Source: Cellulomonas sp. JZ18 (GTDB lineage: Bacteria; Actinomycetota; Actinomycetes; Actinomycetales; Cellulomonadaceae). From it: a DNA stretch of 64,000 bases. A model generated the notes under the pieces. That model made no database searches. It saw nothing but the letters and a program-made list of their open reading frames with translations, and had not been told where the DNA came from. The translations under genes were made by a program, and so were the position numbers. Below, in pieces: positions 9,812 through 18,411 of this stretch. The stretch covers positions 3,100,001 through 3,164,000 of the forward strand of contig NZ_CP045245.1 in NCBI RefSeq assembly GCF_009720485.1, in the 5' to 3' direction. The first letter of the stretch is position 1. Every line of letters begins with the position of its first letter.

Positions 9812-10705
9812 GTGACGCTCCCCGGTGCCCCGACCACCACGCCCCAGGCCTCCCCCACGGCGCCCCGTCGGCGTCCCGCACCCGTGCTGGCGCAGGTGGT
9901 GCGCACGGAGCGGCTCACGCCCCGCCTCGCGCGGGTCGTCCTCGGCGGTCCCGGCATGGCACCGTTCGACACCCCGGAGCACGCCGACTCCTACGTGAAG
10001 CTCGGCTTCGCCCCGCCCGGACCGCGTCCCCTCGGGCCCGACGGCCGGATCGACGGCGAGGCGCTGAGGGCGGCACTCCCGCCGGGCGAGGAGGTGCGCC
10101 TGCGCGCCTACACCGTGCGCGCCTACGACCCCGCGACGCACGAGCTGACCCTGGACTTCGTCGTGCACGGCGACGAGGGCCTCGCCGGTCCCTGGGCGGT
10201 GGCCGCGCAGCCGGGCGACGACGTGCTGGTGTTCGGTCCCGGTGGCGCGTGGTCGCCCGACCCCACCGCGGCGTGGCACCTGCTCGTGGGCGACGCGAGC
10301 GCGCTCCCGGCGGTCGCCGTGGCGCTCGAGCGGCTGCCGCGCGACGCCGTCGGGCTCGCCGTCTTGGAGGTGCACGACGCGGGCGAGGAGATCGCGCTCG
10401 ACGCCCCCGCCGGCGTCGAGGTGCGCTGGGTGCACACCGGCACGGGCGTGCCCGGCGTCGCCCTGGTCGACGCCGTGCGCGCGTGGACCTGGCCGACCGA
10501 GCGGGTGTGCGCGTTCGTCCACGGCGAGGCCGGTGCCGTGAAGGAGCTGCGCGCCTACCTGCGCGCCGAGCGTCGCGTCGCGCGCGGCGACCTGTCCATC
10601 TCCGGCTACTGGCGCCTCGGCGCCGACGACGAGGGCTGGCGCGCCGCGAAGCGCGACTGGGCGGCCCAGATCGAGGCGGCGGAGGCCGCCGCAGGCCTGG
10701 ACTGA
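9812..10705 (+). CDS. siderophore-interacting protein (FAD/NADPH ferric-siderophore reductase)
   Basis: This 297-residue protein has the FAD-binding 9 and SIP C-terminal domains of the ViuB/SIP family, cytoplasmic flavoproteins that reduce Fe(III)-siderophores to release iron. The FAD-binding stretch VRLRAYTVRAYDP (Arg-x-Tyr-Thr-Val) is present, followed by HGDEGLAGPWA and the NAD(P)-domain segment GDASALPAV. The C-terminal segment with Arg-Gly-Asp-Leu and Ser-Gly-Tyr-Trp is diagnostic. Translation probably starts at the GTG at 9812; a DtxR-like box ends at 9811, leaving no room for an ordinary ribosome-binding site except a GGAGG within the box. A GTG start inside a leaderless or very short leader transcript is possible. 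Confidence 0.88.
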   Translation: MTLPGAPTTTPQASPTAPRRRPAPVLAQVVRTERLTPRLARVVLGGPGMAPFDTPEHADSYVKLGFAPPGPRPLGPDGRIDGEALRAALPPGEEVRLRAYTVRAYDPATHELTLDFVVHGDEGLAGPWAVAAQPGDDVLVFGPGGAWSPDPTAAWHLLVGDASALPAVAVALERLPRDAVGLAVLEVHDAGEEIALDAPAGVEVRWVHTGTGVPGVALVDAVRAWTWPTERVCAFVHGEAGAVKELRAYLRAERRVARGDLSISGYWRLGADDEGWRAAKRDWAAQIEAAEAAAGLD

Positions 10706-10722
10706 CCCACCGGGCCGGGCGG

Positions 10723-11481
10723 TCAGCGGTAGTACGTGCCGATGAGCTGCCCGTCCAGCTCGTGCACGGCGACGTCGAGGTCGTAGACGTCGGACAGCAC
10801 CTCGGGCCGCACGACCTCGGCCGGGGGCCCGTCGTGCGCGACCCGCCCGTCCTTCATCGCGACGATCCGGTCGGACCAGCACGACGCGACGTTGATGTCG
10901 TGCAGCACGACGACGACCGTCTTGCCGAGCTCGTCGGTCGCGCGCCGCAGCAGGCGCATCATGCCGACCGCGTGCCGCAGGTCCAGGTTGTTCAGCGGCT
11001 CGTCGAGCAGCACGTGGTCGGTGTCCTGGCACAGCACCATCGCGACGAACGCGCGCTGGCGCTGCCCGCCCGACAGCTCGTCGAGGAACCGGTGCGCGAA
11101 CGGCTGCAGGTCGAGGAAGTCGAGCGCGCGCTCGACGTGGGCGCGGTCCTCGACGGTGTACCGGCCCTTGCTGTGCGGGTAGCGCCCGAACGTCACGAGG
11201 TCCCGGACCGTCAGGCGCGAGCCGACGTGCGCGTCCTGCCGCAGGATCGCCAGCCGGCGTGCGAGCACGTCGCTGCGCGTCGTCGTCACGTCCATGCCGT
11301 CGACGAGGACCGTGCCGGCGTCGGCGGGCAGCAGCCGGGACATGATCGACAGCAGCGTGGACTTGCCGGCGCCGTTCGGGCCGATGAGCGCGACCAGCCC
11401 GCCGTCGGGCACGTCGAGCGAGACGTCGTCGACGACCGTCGTGGCGCCGTAGCGCTTGGTGACGCCGCGGACCTCGATCAC
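10723..11481 (-). CDS. ferric-siderophore ABC transporter ATP-binding protein (FecE/FepC type)
   Basis: This 252-residue ATPase has Walker A (GPNGAGKST), the signature LSGGQRQRAFVAM, Walker B (HVLLDEPLNNLD) and the switch His (VLHDINVAS), all typical of FepC/FecE importers. It is the last gene of a four-gene minus-strand operon with two FecCD permeases and a binding protein, and energizes uptake of Fe(III)-siderophore complexes. It starts at GTG with AAGGAG 7 nt upstream. Its stop converges on the siderophore-reductase gene 17 bp away, so uptake and iron release are encoded side by side. Confidence 0.92.
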   Translation of the reverse strand: MIEVRGVTKRYGATTVVDDVSLDVPDGGLVALIGPNGAGKSTLLSIMSRLLPADAGTVLVDGMDVTTTRSDVLARRLAILRQDAHVGSRLTVRDLVTFGRYPHSKGRYTVEDRAHVERALDFLDLQPFAHRFLDELSGGQRQRAFVAMVLCQDTDHVLLDEPLNNLDLRHAVGMMRLLRRATDELGKTVVVVLHDINVASCWSDRIVAMKDGRVAHDGPPAEVVRPEVLSDVYDLDVAVHELDGQLIGTYYR

Positions 11482-11520
11482 GGGTGCTCCTTCGGGGGAC
11501 GGACGGGGACGGGCGGACGG

Positions 11521-12525
11521 TCACCGCGCCGCCCCGCGGACGAGCAGGACGAGGAACAGCACCCCGCCGACGAGCTCCACCACGACGCCGAGGCTCGTGT
11601 CGAAGCCGAGCACGCGCTCGAGCACGACCTGCCCGGCGACGAGGAAGAGCGTCGAGACCAGCGCGGCCCCCGGCAGCACCCAGCGGTGCTGGTGCGTGCC
11701 GAGCACGACGTACGCGACGTTCGCGACGAGCAGGCCGAGGAACGTCACGGGCCCGACGAGCGCGGTCGACGCGGAGACGAGGACGGCGACGACGACGAGC
11801 ACCTCGAGCACCGCGCGCCGGTACGGCACGCCGAGTCCCGTCGCGCACTCGCGCCCGAGGGCGAGCACGTCGAGCACGTGCCGGCGGTGCCACGCGAACG
11901 CGCACCCCGCGGCGACGAGCGCGGCCGTGATCCCGAGCAGGGTGTCGTCGATCGCGTTGAACGACGCGAACAGGCGGTTGGTGAGGACCGCGAACTCGTT
12001 CGGGTCCATGATCCGCTGCAGCATCCCGGACGCGCTGCGCAGCAGCGTGCCGAGCACGACGCCGACGAGCAGCAGCAGGTGCAGCGAGCGCCGCTGCCCG
12101 CCGAACAGCCACCCGAACAGCGCGACGGCGCACCCGACCATGACGGCCACCTGGGCGAGGAACATGCCGGTCGCGGGCAGCGCGGCCAGCGCCGCACCGC
12201 CGAGCACGAACACGAGCACGGTCTGCACGAGGGTGAACATCGCGTCCATGCCCAGCAGCGACGGCGTGAGGATGCGGTTGGCGGTGACGGTCTGGAAGAG
12301 CACGGTGGCGACGGCGACCGCGGTGCCCACGACGGCCAGGCCCGCGAGCTTCGTCGCGCGGAAAGGCAGCACGAACGACCACGACCCGGTGGCGCCGACC
12401 GTGAGGAACGCGGCGGCCGCGGCGAGGACGAGGACGGCGAGGACGACCAGGACGAGGCCCGGACGGCGACGGGTGCGGGCGGTCGGCAGCGCGGTGCCGG
12501 TGCGCGCGGCGAGGTCAGCCGACAC
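11521..12525 (-). CDS. FecCD-family iron-siderophore ABC permease
   Basis: About 334 residues with some nine to ten hydrophobic segments, matching FecD/FepG-type permeases. A cytoplasmic coupling segment of the EAA type is replaced in this family by the segment around RHVLDVLALGRECATGLGVPYRR, which is visible. I place the start at the GTG at 12525, which overlaps the upstream permease stop by 11 nt and has a G-rich tract before it. A GTG at 12543 would add six residues but has no visible ribosome-binding site. It should form a heterodimeric channel with the neighboring permease. Confidence 0.88.
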   Translation of the reverse strand: MSADLAARTGTALPTARTRRRPGLVLVVLAVLVLAAAAAFLTVGATGSWSFVLPFRATKLAGLAVVGTAVAVATVLFQTVTANRILTPSLLGMDAMFTLVQTVLVFVLGGAALAALPATGMFLAQVAVMVGCAVALFGWLFGGQRRSLHLLLLVGVVLGTLLRSASGMLQRIMDPNEFAVLTNRLFASFNAIDDTLLGITAALVAAGCAFAWHRRHVLDVLALGRECATGLGVPYRRAVLEVLVVVAVLVSASTALVGPVTFLGLLVANVAYVVLGTHQHRWVLPGAALVSTLFLVAGQVVLERVLGFDTSLGVVVELVGGVLFLVLLVRGAAR

Positions 12526-13507
12526 GACCGGCCCCCGTGTCACGGCGCAGCAGCAGCCAGAGGAACAGCACCGACCCGACGACGCCGACGACGACGCCCA
12601 CCGGCACCTCGTACGGGTACCGCACGAGCCGCCCGACCAGGTCGCACCCGAGCACGAGCGCGGCGCCGAGCGTCGCGACCCACGGCAGGGTGCGGCGCAC
12701 GTCGTCGCCGCGCAGCAGGCTCACGACGTTCGGCACGACGAGCCCGAGGAACGGCACGACGCCGACGGTGACGACCACGACGGCCGACACGACCGAGACG
12801 AGCACGAGCCCCAGGGTCATGGTCCGCCGGTGATCGAGGCCGAGGTTCGTGGTGAACGCCTCGCCGAGCCCGGCGACCGTGAACCGGTCGGCGGCGACGT
12901 ACGCGGCGACCGCGAGCGCACCGGCGACCCACAGGGTCTCGTAGCGCCCGGCGAGGACGCCGGAGAAGTCACCGGTCGACCACGCGCCGAGCGCCTGCAG
13001 CAGGTCGGTGCGGTAGGCGATGAAGGTGGCGACGGCGGAGACGACACCGCCCAGCACGATGCCGACGAGCGGCACCACGAGCGGCGAGCGCAGCGGCACG
13101 CGGCGCAGCACCGCGAGGAACAGCGCCGTCCCGGCCAGCGCGAACACCGTCGCGGCGACGATCTTCGCCGCCACGGGCAGCGCGGGCGCGACGATCGTGA
13201 CGACGAGCAGGCCCAGGAGGGCGAACTCCACGGTGCCGATCGTCGAGGGCTCGGCGAACCGGTTGCGCGCGAGCATCTGCATGATCGTGCCGACCACGGC
13301 CGTCGACGCCCCCGCGAGCAGCAGCGCCGCCGTGCGCGGGCCGCGGCTGACCGCCACGAGTCCCCACGCGTCCGGGTCCAGGCGCAGCAGGTCCGCGGGC
13401 CGGACGTCCGCGACGCCGACGAAGAGGCTGACGACCGCGAGCACCGGCAGCAGCCACGCGGCCGCGACGAGCACCCACCGCCCGCGGCGCGGTGCCGGCG
13501 CCGCCAC
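12515..13507 (-). CDS. FecCD-family iron-siderophore ABC permease
   Basis: A 330-residue hydrophobic protein with the hallmarks of BtuC/FecCD permeases, including GPRTAALLLAGASTAVVGTIMQ near TM2 and the GLGEAFTTNLG coupling loop. The GTG at 13507 is the first start in the frame; no strong ribosome-binding site is visible. The gene follows the binding-protein gene after 79 bp and overlaps the next permease, so the order is binding protein, permease, permease, ATPase. Confidence 0.88.
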   Translation of the reverse strand: MAAPAPRRGRWVLVAAAWLLPVLAVVSLFVGVADVRPADLLRLDPDAWGLVAVSRGPRTAALLLAGASTAVVGTIMQMLARNRFAEPSTIGTVEFALLGLLVVTIVAPALPVAAKIVAATVFALAGTALFLAVLRRVPLRSPLVVPLVGIVLGGVVSAVATFIAYRTDLLQALGAWSTGDFSGVLAGRYETLWVAGALAVAAYVAADRFTVAGLGEAFTTNLGLDHRRTMTLGLVLVSVVSAVVVVTVGVVPFLGLVVPNVVSLLRGDDVRRTLPWVATLGAALVLGCDLVGRLVRYPYEVPVGVVVGVVGSVLFLWLLLRRDTGAGRVG

Positions 13508-13586
13508 GCGGGCGGGGCCGGCGGCACGCCGCGGCCCGCCCCGGTGGGTGCACCGGGGACGGGCCGCGTGGCGGGGGTGGTCGCGG

Positions 13587-14543
13587 TCACTGCACGCCGA
13601 GAGCGGTCGCGATCTCCTCGGTCATGCCCTGGAGCGTCGGCAGGCCGCCGTTGACGACGTACCAGGCCGCGCCGTCGAGGTGGACGACGTGGTCCTGCTG
13701 CCACGCGGGCGTGCCGTGGACGAGCGGGTTGTCGAGCACCTGCTCCGCGGCCTGCGACTCCTCGCCCACCGCCGCGTCGCGGTCGAGGACGAACAGCCAC
13801 TCGGGCGCGGCCTCGGCGACGAACTCGAACGAGACGGCCTCGCCGTGCGTCGCCGCCTCGACGTCCTCGACGGCGGGCACGACGCCGAGCGTGTCGTGCA
13901 GGAAGCCGAACCGCGACCCCGGTCCGTACGCGGTGGCCTTGCCGCCCGCCGTGAGCAGGATGAGGCCCGTGCCGGCGTCCGCGGCCGCGGCGCGCACCTC
14001 CTCGATCGACGCGTCGAGGTCGGCCACCATCTGCGCGACCTCGTCCTCGAGGCCGAAGACCTCCCCGAGCACCTCGCTGTTGGCGACGACGGACGCGTGG
14101 AAGTCCGCCCAGTCGTTCGACAGGTCGATCGTCGGCGCGATCGTGTCGAGCTCCGGCAGCGCCTCCGACGAGCGGCCCGCGACGATGATGAGGTCCGGCT
14201 CGAGCGCGTTGACGACCTCGTAGTCGGGCTCGAACAGGGTGCCGACGTCGGTGTACTCGTCGCTCGCGTAGGAGGCGAGGTCGCCCGGCAGGTTCTGCTT
14301 GGGCAGGCCGGCCACCTCGACGCCGAGGGCGTCGAGCGTGGAGAGCGACGCGAGGTCGAACGTCACGACGGTCTCCGGCTGGAACGGCACCTCCGTCTCG
14401 CCCTGCGCGTGGGTGACCGTCACGGTCGTGGGCGCGTCCGTGGTCGCGGTGGCGTCGTCGCTGGCGCCGGCCGTTCCGGCGCACGCGCCGAGGGCGAGGA
14501 CGGCGGCGACGGCGAGGGCCGTGCCGCGCAGGCGGGTGGACAC
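13587..14543 (-). CDS. iron-siderophore ABC transporter substrate-binding lipoprotein
   Basis: This 318-residue protein begins with a lipoprotein signal (basic STRLRG, hydrophobic AVAAVLALG, lipobox LGAC with Cys at about residue 20) and a Ser/Thr/Ala spacer. The rest is a periplasmic-binding fold of the FecB/FepB class (TroA-like): ETVVTFDLASLSTLDALGVEVAGLP, PDLIIVAGRSS and a long connecting helix. It captures ferric siderophores at the outer face of the membrane. The GTG start has AGGAG 7 nt upstream. It is the first gene of the operon, 71 bp from a DtxR-like box. Confidence 0.9.
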   Translation of the reverse strand: MSTRLRGTALAVAAVLALGACAGTAGASDDATATTDAPTTVTVTHAQGETEVPFQPETVVTFDLASLSTLDALGVEVAGLPKQNLPGDLASYASDEYTDVGTLFEPDYEVVNALEPDLIIVAGRSSEALPELDTIAPTIDLSNDWADFHASVVANSEVLGEVFGLEDEVAQMVADLDASIEEVRAAAADAGTGLILLTAGGKATAYGPGSRFGFLHDTLGVVPAVEDVEAATHGEAVSFEFVAEAAPEWLFVLDRDAAVGEESQAAEQVLDNPLVHGTPAWQQDHVVHLDGAAWYVVNGGLPTLQGMTEEIATALGVQ

Positions 14544-14613
14544 GAGGGTCTCCTGGGGTGGGTGGGACGAGGCCGTGCCCGGTGCGCGCCCCGGCCACAC
14601 AGGTGAACCTAAC

Positions 14614-14632
14614 AAAGGCACGCCTAACCTCA
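14614..14632 (-). promoter_or_regulatory. putative DtxR/IdeR iron box upstream of the siderophore ABC operon
   Basis: On the minus strand TGAGGTTAGGCGTGCCTTT matches the IdeR/DtxR consensus at 13 of 19 positions by eye, with a perfect left half. A further AGGTNNNCCTAAC-like half-site overlaps at 14601-14613. The box is 71 bp upstream of the binding-protein start and would make uptake iron-repressed together with the siderophore-interacting gene. Confidence 0.5.
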
Positions 14633-14765
14633 TAACCCGCGGCACCGTGACCCGCACCACGTCGCGCCCGCAGGCCGCGGCGGTCCGGCGCGACGCCGCC
14701 TGACGCCCGCGCCCGTGGGGCGTACCGTCGACGGCAGCGCGTCGACCACGTCAGGAGGTCCGCCG

Positions 14766-14969
14766 ATGGCGACCCGCACCCCGTCCCGCGGTCCGCAGGC
14801 CGCGGCCGACGACGACCCCCGCGAGCACGTCGAGGTCGGCGTGCTCCTGCCGAACGGCCGCCTCGCCGGGCGTCGCTTCGCGTCCCGCACGGAGGCCGAG
14901 CGGTGGGCGCGCCCCGAGGACGGCGAGCAGGTCGTCGAGTACAACCTCGTGTGCGACTGCGACATGTGA
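14766..14969 (+). CDS. small conserved-looking protein of unknown function
   Basis: A 67-residue ORF with a strong AGGAGG ribosome-binding site 8 nt before its ATG. The composition is normal for a soluble protein. The N-terminus is Arg/Pro/Ala-rich and disordered; residues 22-60 (VEVGVLLPNGRLAGRRF, EAERWARPEDGEQVVEYN) could form a small alpha/beta domain; it ends in Val-Cys-Asp-Cys-Asp-Met, where the CxC could bind a metal. I do not recognise the family. It converges on the tRNA gene 4 bp away and is preceded by the divergent siderophore operon. Confidence 0.65.
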   Translation: MATRTPSRGPQAAADDDPREHVEVGVLLPNGRLAGRRFASRTEAERWARPEDGEQVVEYNLVCDCDM

Positions 14970-14972
14970 CGG

Positions 14973-15046
14973 TGCCCCCGCCGGGGTTCGAACCCGGACT
15001 GGACCGGGTTTAAGCCGGTTGCCTCTGCCGGTTGGGCTACGGGGGC
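14973..15046 (-). tRNA. tRNA with UAA anticodon and short variable arm (tRNA-Leu(UAA)?)
   Basis: The 74-nt sequence folds into a complete type I cloverleaf. It has a perfect 7-bp acceptor stem (GCCCCCG/CGGGGGC), a short D stem, a perfect 5-bp anticodon stem (ACCGG/CCGGT) with loop CTTAAAC giving anticodon UAA, a 5-nt variable region and a T arm CCGGG-TTCGAAC-CCCGG. The discriminator is A73, as in leucine tRNAs, and only CC of the CCA end is encoded. The anticodon reads the leucine codon UUA, but bacterial leucine tRNAs normally carry a long variable arm, which is absent. Amino acid identity is therefore uncertain. Confidence 0.8.
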
Positions 15047-15102
15047 GCACCACGGTGCGCACGCCATGGTGCCAGTCCGTCGCGGCGCGGGCCGGGACGT
15101 GC

Positions 15103-15139
15103 GACAGCCCCGTGACCGTCGCACGGTCACGGGGCTGTC
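15103..15139 (-). terminator. perfect hairpin terminator after ndh
   Basis: A perfect 17-bp stem (arm GACAGCCCCGTGACCGT) with a 3-nt loop lies 36 bp downstream of the ndh stop on the minus strand. It separates ndh from the tRNA gene. Confidence 0.75.
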
Positions 15140-15174
15140 GTCACGTCGGGTGCGCCGTCGTCACGGCGCCGGCG

Positions 15175-16704
15175 TCACTTCTTCTCGGCGTGCTCGTCCC
15201 GCTTCTCGGCCGGCGAGCCGGGCTCCGCCTTGTAGGACGGCAGCGACTCCTGCGGCTTCGCGCCGTCCGTCGGGGGCGTGTCCTGCGTCGTCTGCTCGAC
15301 CTTCGGCTTCGGCGGCACCGCCGCGGCGCGGAACTCCGCGCGCGGGTCGTGCAGCGAACCGAGCGCCACGACCTCGCGGCGCAGCAGCAGCGCACCGGTC
15401 CAGCCGGCCATGATGCGGATCTTGCGGTTCACGGTCGGCATCGCGAACACGTGGTACGTGCGGTGCAGCACCCACGCGAGGAACCCGCGCACCTTGATCC
15501 GGCCGAACATCTGCGCCACGCCCTTGTACATGCCGAGCGAGGCGACCGCGCCCACGTTCTTGTGCTTGTACGGCGTCGGCTGGCCCGAGCGCAGCACGAC
15601 CGCGAGGTTGTCGCCGATGTGGTTGCCCTGGCGCAGCGCGTGCTGGGCGTTCGGCGGGCAGGTCTTGCCCGGGTTGAACAGGTCCGGCACGGCGGCGCAG
15701 TCGCCCGCCGCGTACGCGTCCGCGACGACCGTGCCGTTCTCGTCCGTCACCTGCAGGTACTCGTTGGCGATGACGCGGCCCATCTTGTCGAGGGGCAGGT
15801 CGGACTCGCGGAGCACCGGGTTCGCCTTGACGCCCGCGGTCCACACGACCGTCTCGGCGTCGAACTCCGTGCCGTTCGACAGCACGATGTGCCCGTCGAC
15901 GCAGGAGTTGAGGAACGTCGACAGGAAGATCTCGATGTTCCGCTTGCGCAGCTGCTCGAGCGTGTAGCCGCCGAGCTCCTCGCTCACCTCGGGGAGGATG
16001 CGCGGGCTGCCCTCGACCAGGACGAAGCGCAGCTCCTCCTGCTCGATCTGCTTGTAGTGCTCGACCGCGTAGCGGGCCATGTCCTCGATCTCGGCGAGCG
16101 CCTCGATGCCCGCGAAGCCGCCGCCGACGAAGACGAACGTGAGCATCTTGCGACGCAGCTCGGGGTCCCAGGTGCTGGAGGCCACGTCGATGCGGCCCAG
16201 CACGTGGTTGCGCAGCGCGATGGCCTCCTCGACGTTCTTGAAGCCGATGCCCTGCTCCGCCAGGCCCGGGATGGGCAGCGTGCGGGCGACCGACCCGAGG
16301 CCGACGACGAGGTGGTCGTAGGTGACCCAGTACGGGTCGCCCTCGACGGGCGTGATCTCCACGCGACGGTTCGCGTGCTCGATGTGCGTGACGTGCCCCT
16401 GCAGGACGTCGATGCCCTTGAGGGCCCGCCGGTGCGGCGCGACGACGTTGCGCGGGTCGATCGAGCCGGCCGCGGCCTCGGGCAGGAAGGGCGCGTACGT
16501 CATGTACGGGCGCGGGTCGACGACGACGATCGCGGCGTCCCGCTTGCCGAGGCGCTTGCGCAGGCGGCGCGCGGAGTACAGGCCGACCGTGCCCCCGCCG
16601 AGGATGACGACGCGCGGGACCTTGCGCGGCTTGCCCTCGGGCGCCGGCATCAGCTTGCCGGACGCGGACGGCGCACCGACCTCGGAAGTGGACGTCTGAG
16701 CCAT
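15175..16704 (-). CDS. ndh: type II NADH dehydrogenase (NDH-2)
   Basis: This 509-residue flavoprotein oxidizes NADH and passes electrons to menaquinone at the inner face of the membrane without pumping protons. It has an N-terminal FAD Rossmann motif (VVILGGGTVGLYSARRL, about 31-47), a central NADH-binding motif (FVFVGGGFAGIEALAE), the FAD segment ADAYAAGDCAAVPD and a C-terminal region with hydrophobic segments (RIMAGWTGALLLRREVV) for membrane attachment. A charged tail of about 60 residues rich in Lys, Glu and Pro extends past the family core. The ATG (MAQTSTSEVG) replaces a longer frame to 16776. Confidence 0.92.
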   Translation of the reverse strand: MAQTSTSEVGAPSASGKLMPAPEGKPRKVPRVVILGGGTVGLYSARRLRKRLGKRDAAIVVVDPRPYMTYAPFLPEAAAGSIDPRNVVAPHRRALKGIDVLQGHVTHIEHANRRVEITPVEGDPYWVTYDHLVVGLGSVARTLPIPGLAEQGIGFKNVEEAIALRNHVLGRIDVASSTWDPELRRKMLTFVFVGGGFAGIEALAEIEDMARYAVEHYKQIEQEELRFVLVEGSPRILPEVSEELGGYTLEQLRKRNIEIFLSTFLNSCVDGHIVLSNGTEFDAETVVWTAGVKANPVLRESDLPLDKMGRVIANEYLQVTDENGTVVADAYAAGDCAAVPDLFNPGKTCPPNAQHALRQGNHIGDNLAVVLRSGQPTPYKHKNVGAVASLGMYKGVAQMFGRIKVRGFLAWVLHRTYHVFAMPTVNRKIRIMAGWTGALLLRREVVALGSLHDPRAEFRAAAVPPKPKVEQTTQDTPPTDGAKPQESLPSYKAEPGSPAEKRDEHAEKK

Positions 16705-16806
16705 AGGGCTAACGGTAGAGGCGCAGGCCGGGTCCCACCTCCTCGGCGCCCGGTGACGGTGCGCACACCCGAGCACCGGGCGCCGTGAGGTGGGCGGCGC
16801 CGCCGG

Positions 16807-18330
16807 TCAGCCGGCGGTACCCCTGCCGTCCGCCTCGCTGCGGGCCACGGCGGTCTCCGGGAGGACCTGCTCGGCCGTCCCCGGCTCGTCGTCGTGGGAC
16901 GTCCCGGCGGTCCCGGGCTGCCGGGCGTCCCCGCCCTCGACGTCCGTCAGCCGCTCGACCCGCACGCGCGTGATGCGGCGCCGGTCGACCTCGACGACCA
17001 CGAGGCGCACGCGCGCCGGCCGCACCTCGGCCTCGTCGTCGCGGTGGTCACCGCCGTCCCCGGCGGGCACGTCGACCGCCGCACCCGCGTCGGGGATGCG
17101 GCCGAGCGCGGCGAGGACGAACCCGGCGACGGTCTCGTACGGCCCCTCGGGCAGCGTGACGCCCGTGCGGGACGCGAACTCCTCGAGCGTGAGCCCGGCG
17201 TCGACCGCCTCGCTGCCGACGACGGTCGCGGGCACCAGGTCGTACTCGTCGACGATCTCGCCCACGAGCTCCTCGAGCAGGTCCTCGAGCGTCACGATGC
17301 CGTCCGTGCCGCCGTACTCGTCGACGACGACGGCGATGTGGGAGCCCGTGCGGCGCATGAGCGACAGGGTCGGCAGCACCGCGTTCGTGCCCGGCAGCGA
17401 CAGGATCGGGCGGGTGACGTCCCGCACGGTCGTCGCCGCGACCTCGACGATCGCCTCGACGACGCCCGCGCGCCCGTGGGCGTCCGGGTCCTCGTCCGCC
17501 TCGCGCACGGCGCGCGCCACGGGCGCGAGCAGGTCCCGCACGTGCACGAAGCCCACGATGTCGTCGAAGTCCTCGCCCGTCACCGGGTAGCGGGAGTACG
17601 GCAGGTCGCCGACCGTGCGCGCGGCCTCCGCGATCGGCGCGTCGGCGGCGAGGAACTGCACGTCGCCGCGCGGGCGCATCGCCTCGACGAGCGAGCGGTC
17701 CCCGGCGGAGAAGACGTCGTCGATGAGCCGGCGCTCGTCCTCCGGCAGGTCAGGGTGGCTGCGCACCAGGTCGCGCAGCTCCTCGTCGGTGATCTGCTCG
17801 CCGGTCGCCTTCGGGTCCAGGCCGAACAGGCGCACGACGCCGTCGGTGCTCTTCGACAGCAGCCAGATCACCGGGGTCATCGCCACGGCGAACTTGTCGA
17901 GGGGCGGCGCCACCGCGAGCGCGACCCGCTGGCTCTGCTGCATCGCGATGCGCTTGGGCACGAGCTCGCCGAGCACGAGCGACAGGTACGCGATGACGAG
18001 CGTGAGGACGACGAGCGCGACGCCCTCGGCGGTCCCCCGGTTGAGGCCGAGGGCCTCGAAGAGGGGCGCCGCCGACGGTGCGAGCGTCGAGGCGCCGAAC
18101 GCGGCCGAGAAGAACCCGGCCACGGTCACGCCGATCTGCACGGCCGCGAGGAAGCGGTTCGGGTTGCGCGCCACGGAGGCGACGCGCGCCCCGCGTGCCG
18201 ACTGCTTCTCGAGCTGGACGAGCTGCGACTCGCGCAGCGAGACCAGGGCGAGCTCGGTGCCGGCGAACACGCCGCCGACGAGGATGAACAGCAGGACGAG
18301 GCCGATGTCGGCCCAGGTGTCGGCGGTCAT
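16807..18330 (-). CDS. CNNM/HlyC-CorC family membrane protein with CBS domains
   Basis: This 507-residue protein has an N-terminal CNNM transmembrane domain (about 1-190, starting [28 protein letters not shown] and including [16 protein letters not shown]), two CBS domains (about 215-340) and a C-terminal CorC/HlyC domain (about 360-430, [10 protein letters not shown]). Such proteins are linked to magnesium or cobalt efflux and are often called hemolysin-like; that activity is not proven. The C-terminal 70 residues are charged and probably disordered. The ATG start has GGAAAGG upstream. Confidence 0.88.
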   Translation of the reverse strand: MTADTWADIGLVLLFILVGGVFAGTELALVSLRESQLVQLEKQSARGARVASVARNPNRFLAAVQIGVTVAGFFSAAFGASTLAPSAAPLFEALGLNRGTAEGVALVVLTLVIAYLSLVLGELVPKRIAMQQSQRVALAVAPPLDKFAVAMTPVIWLLSKSTDGVVRLFGLDPKATGEQITDEELRDLVRSHPDLPEDERRLIDDVFSAGDRSLVEAMRPRGDVQFLAADAPIAEAARTVGDLPYSRYPVTGEDFDDIVGFVHVRDLLAPVARAVREADEDPDAHGRAGVVEAIVEVAATTVRDVTRPILSLPGTNAVLPTLSLMRRTGSHIAVVVDEYGGTDGIVTLEDLLEELVGEIVDEYDLVPATVVGSEAVDAGLTLEEFASRTGVTLPEGPYETVAGFVLAALGRIPDAGAAVDVPAGDGGDHRDDEAEVRPARVRLVVVEVDRRRITRVRVERLTDVEGGDARQPGTAGTSHDDEPGTAEQVLPETAVARSEADGRGTAG

Positions 18331-18411
18331 GGCCTTTCCGGGGGTGGGGGTGCTGGCAGCATAGGGAGAACGCGCCCCGTCCGCCTCCGGTTCCCTTTAC
18401 CTCCGACCGGG

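Noticed and set aside
14973..15046. A standard type II tRNA-Leu
   Set aside because: The variable region is 5 nt and there is no long variable arm.
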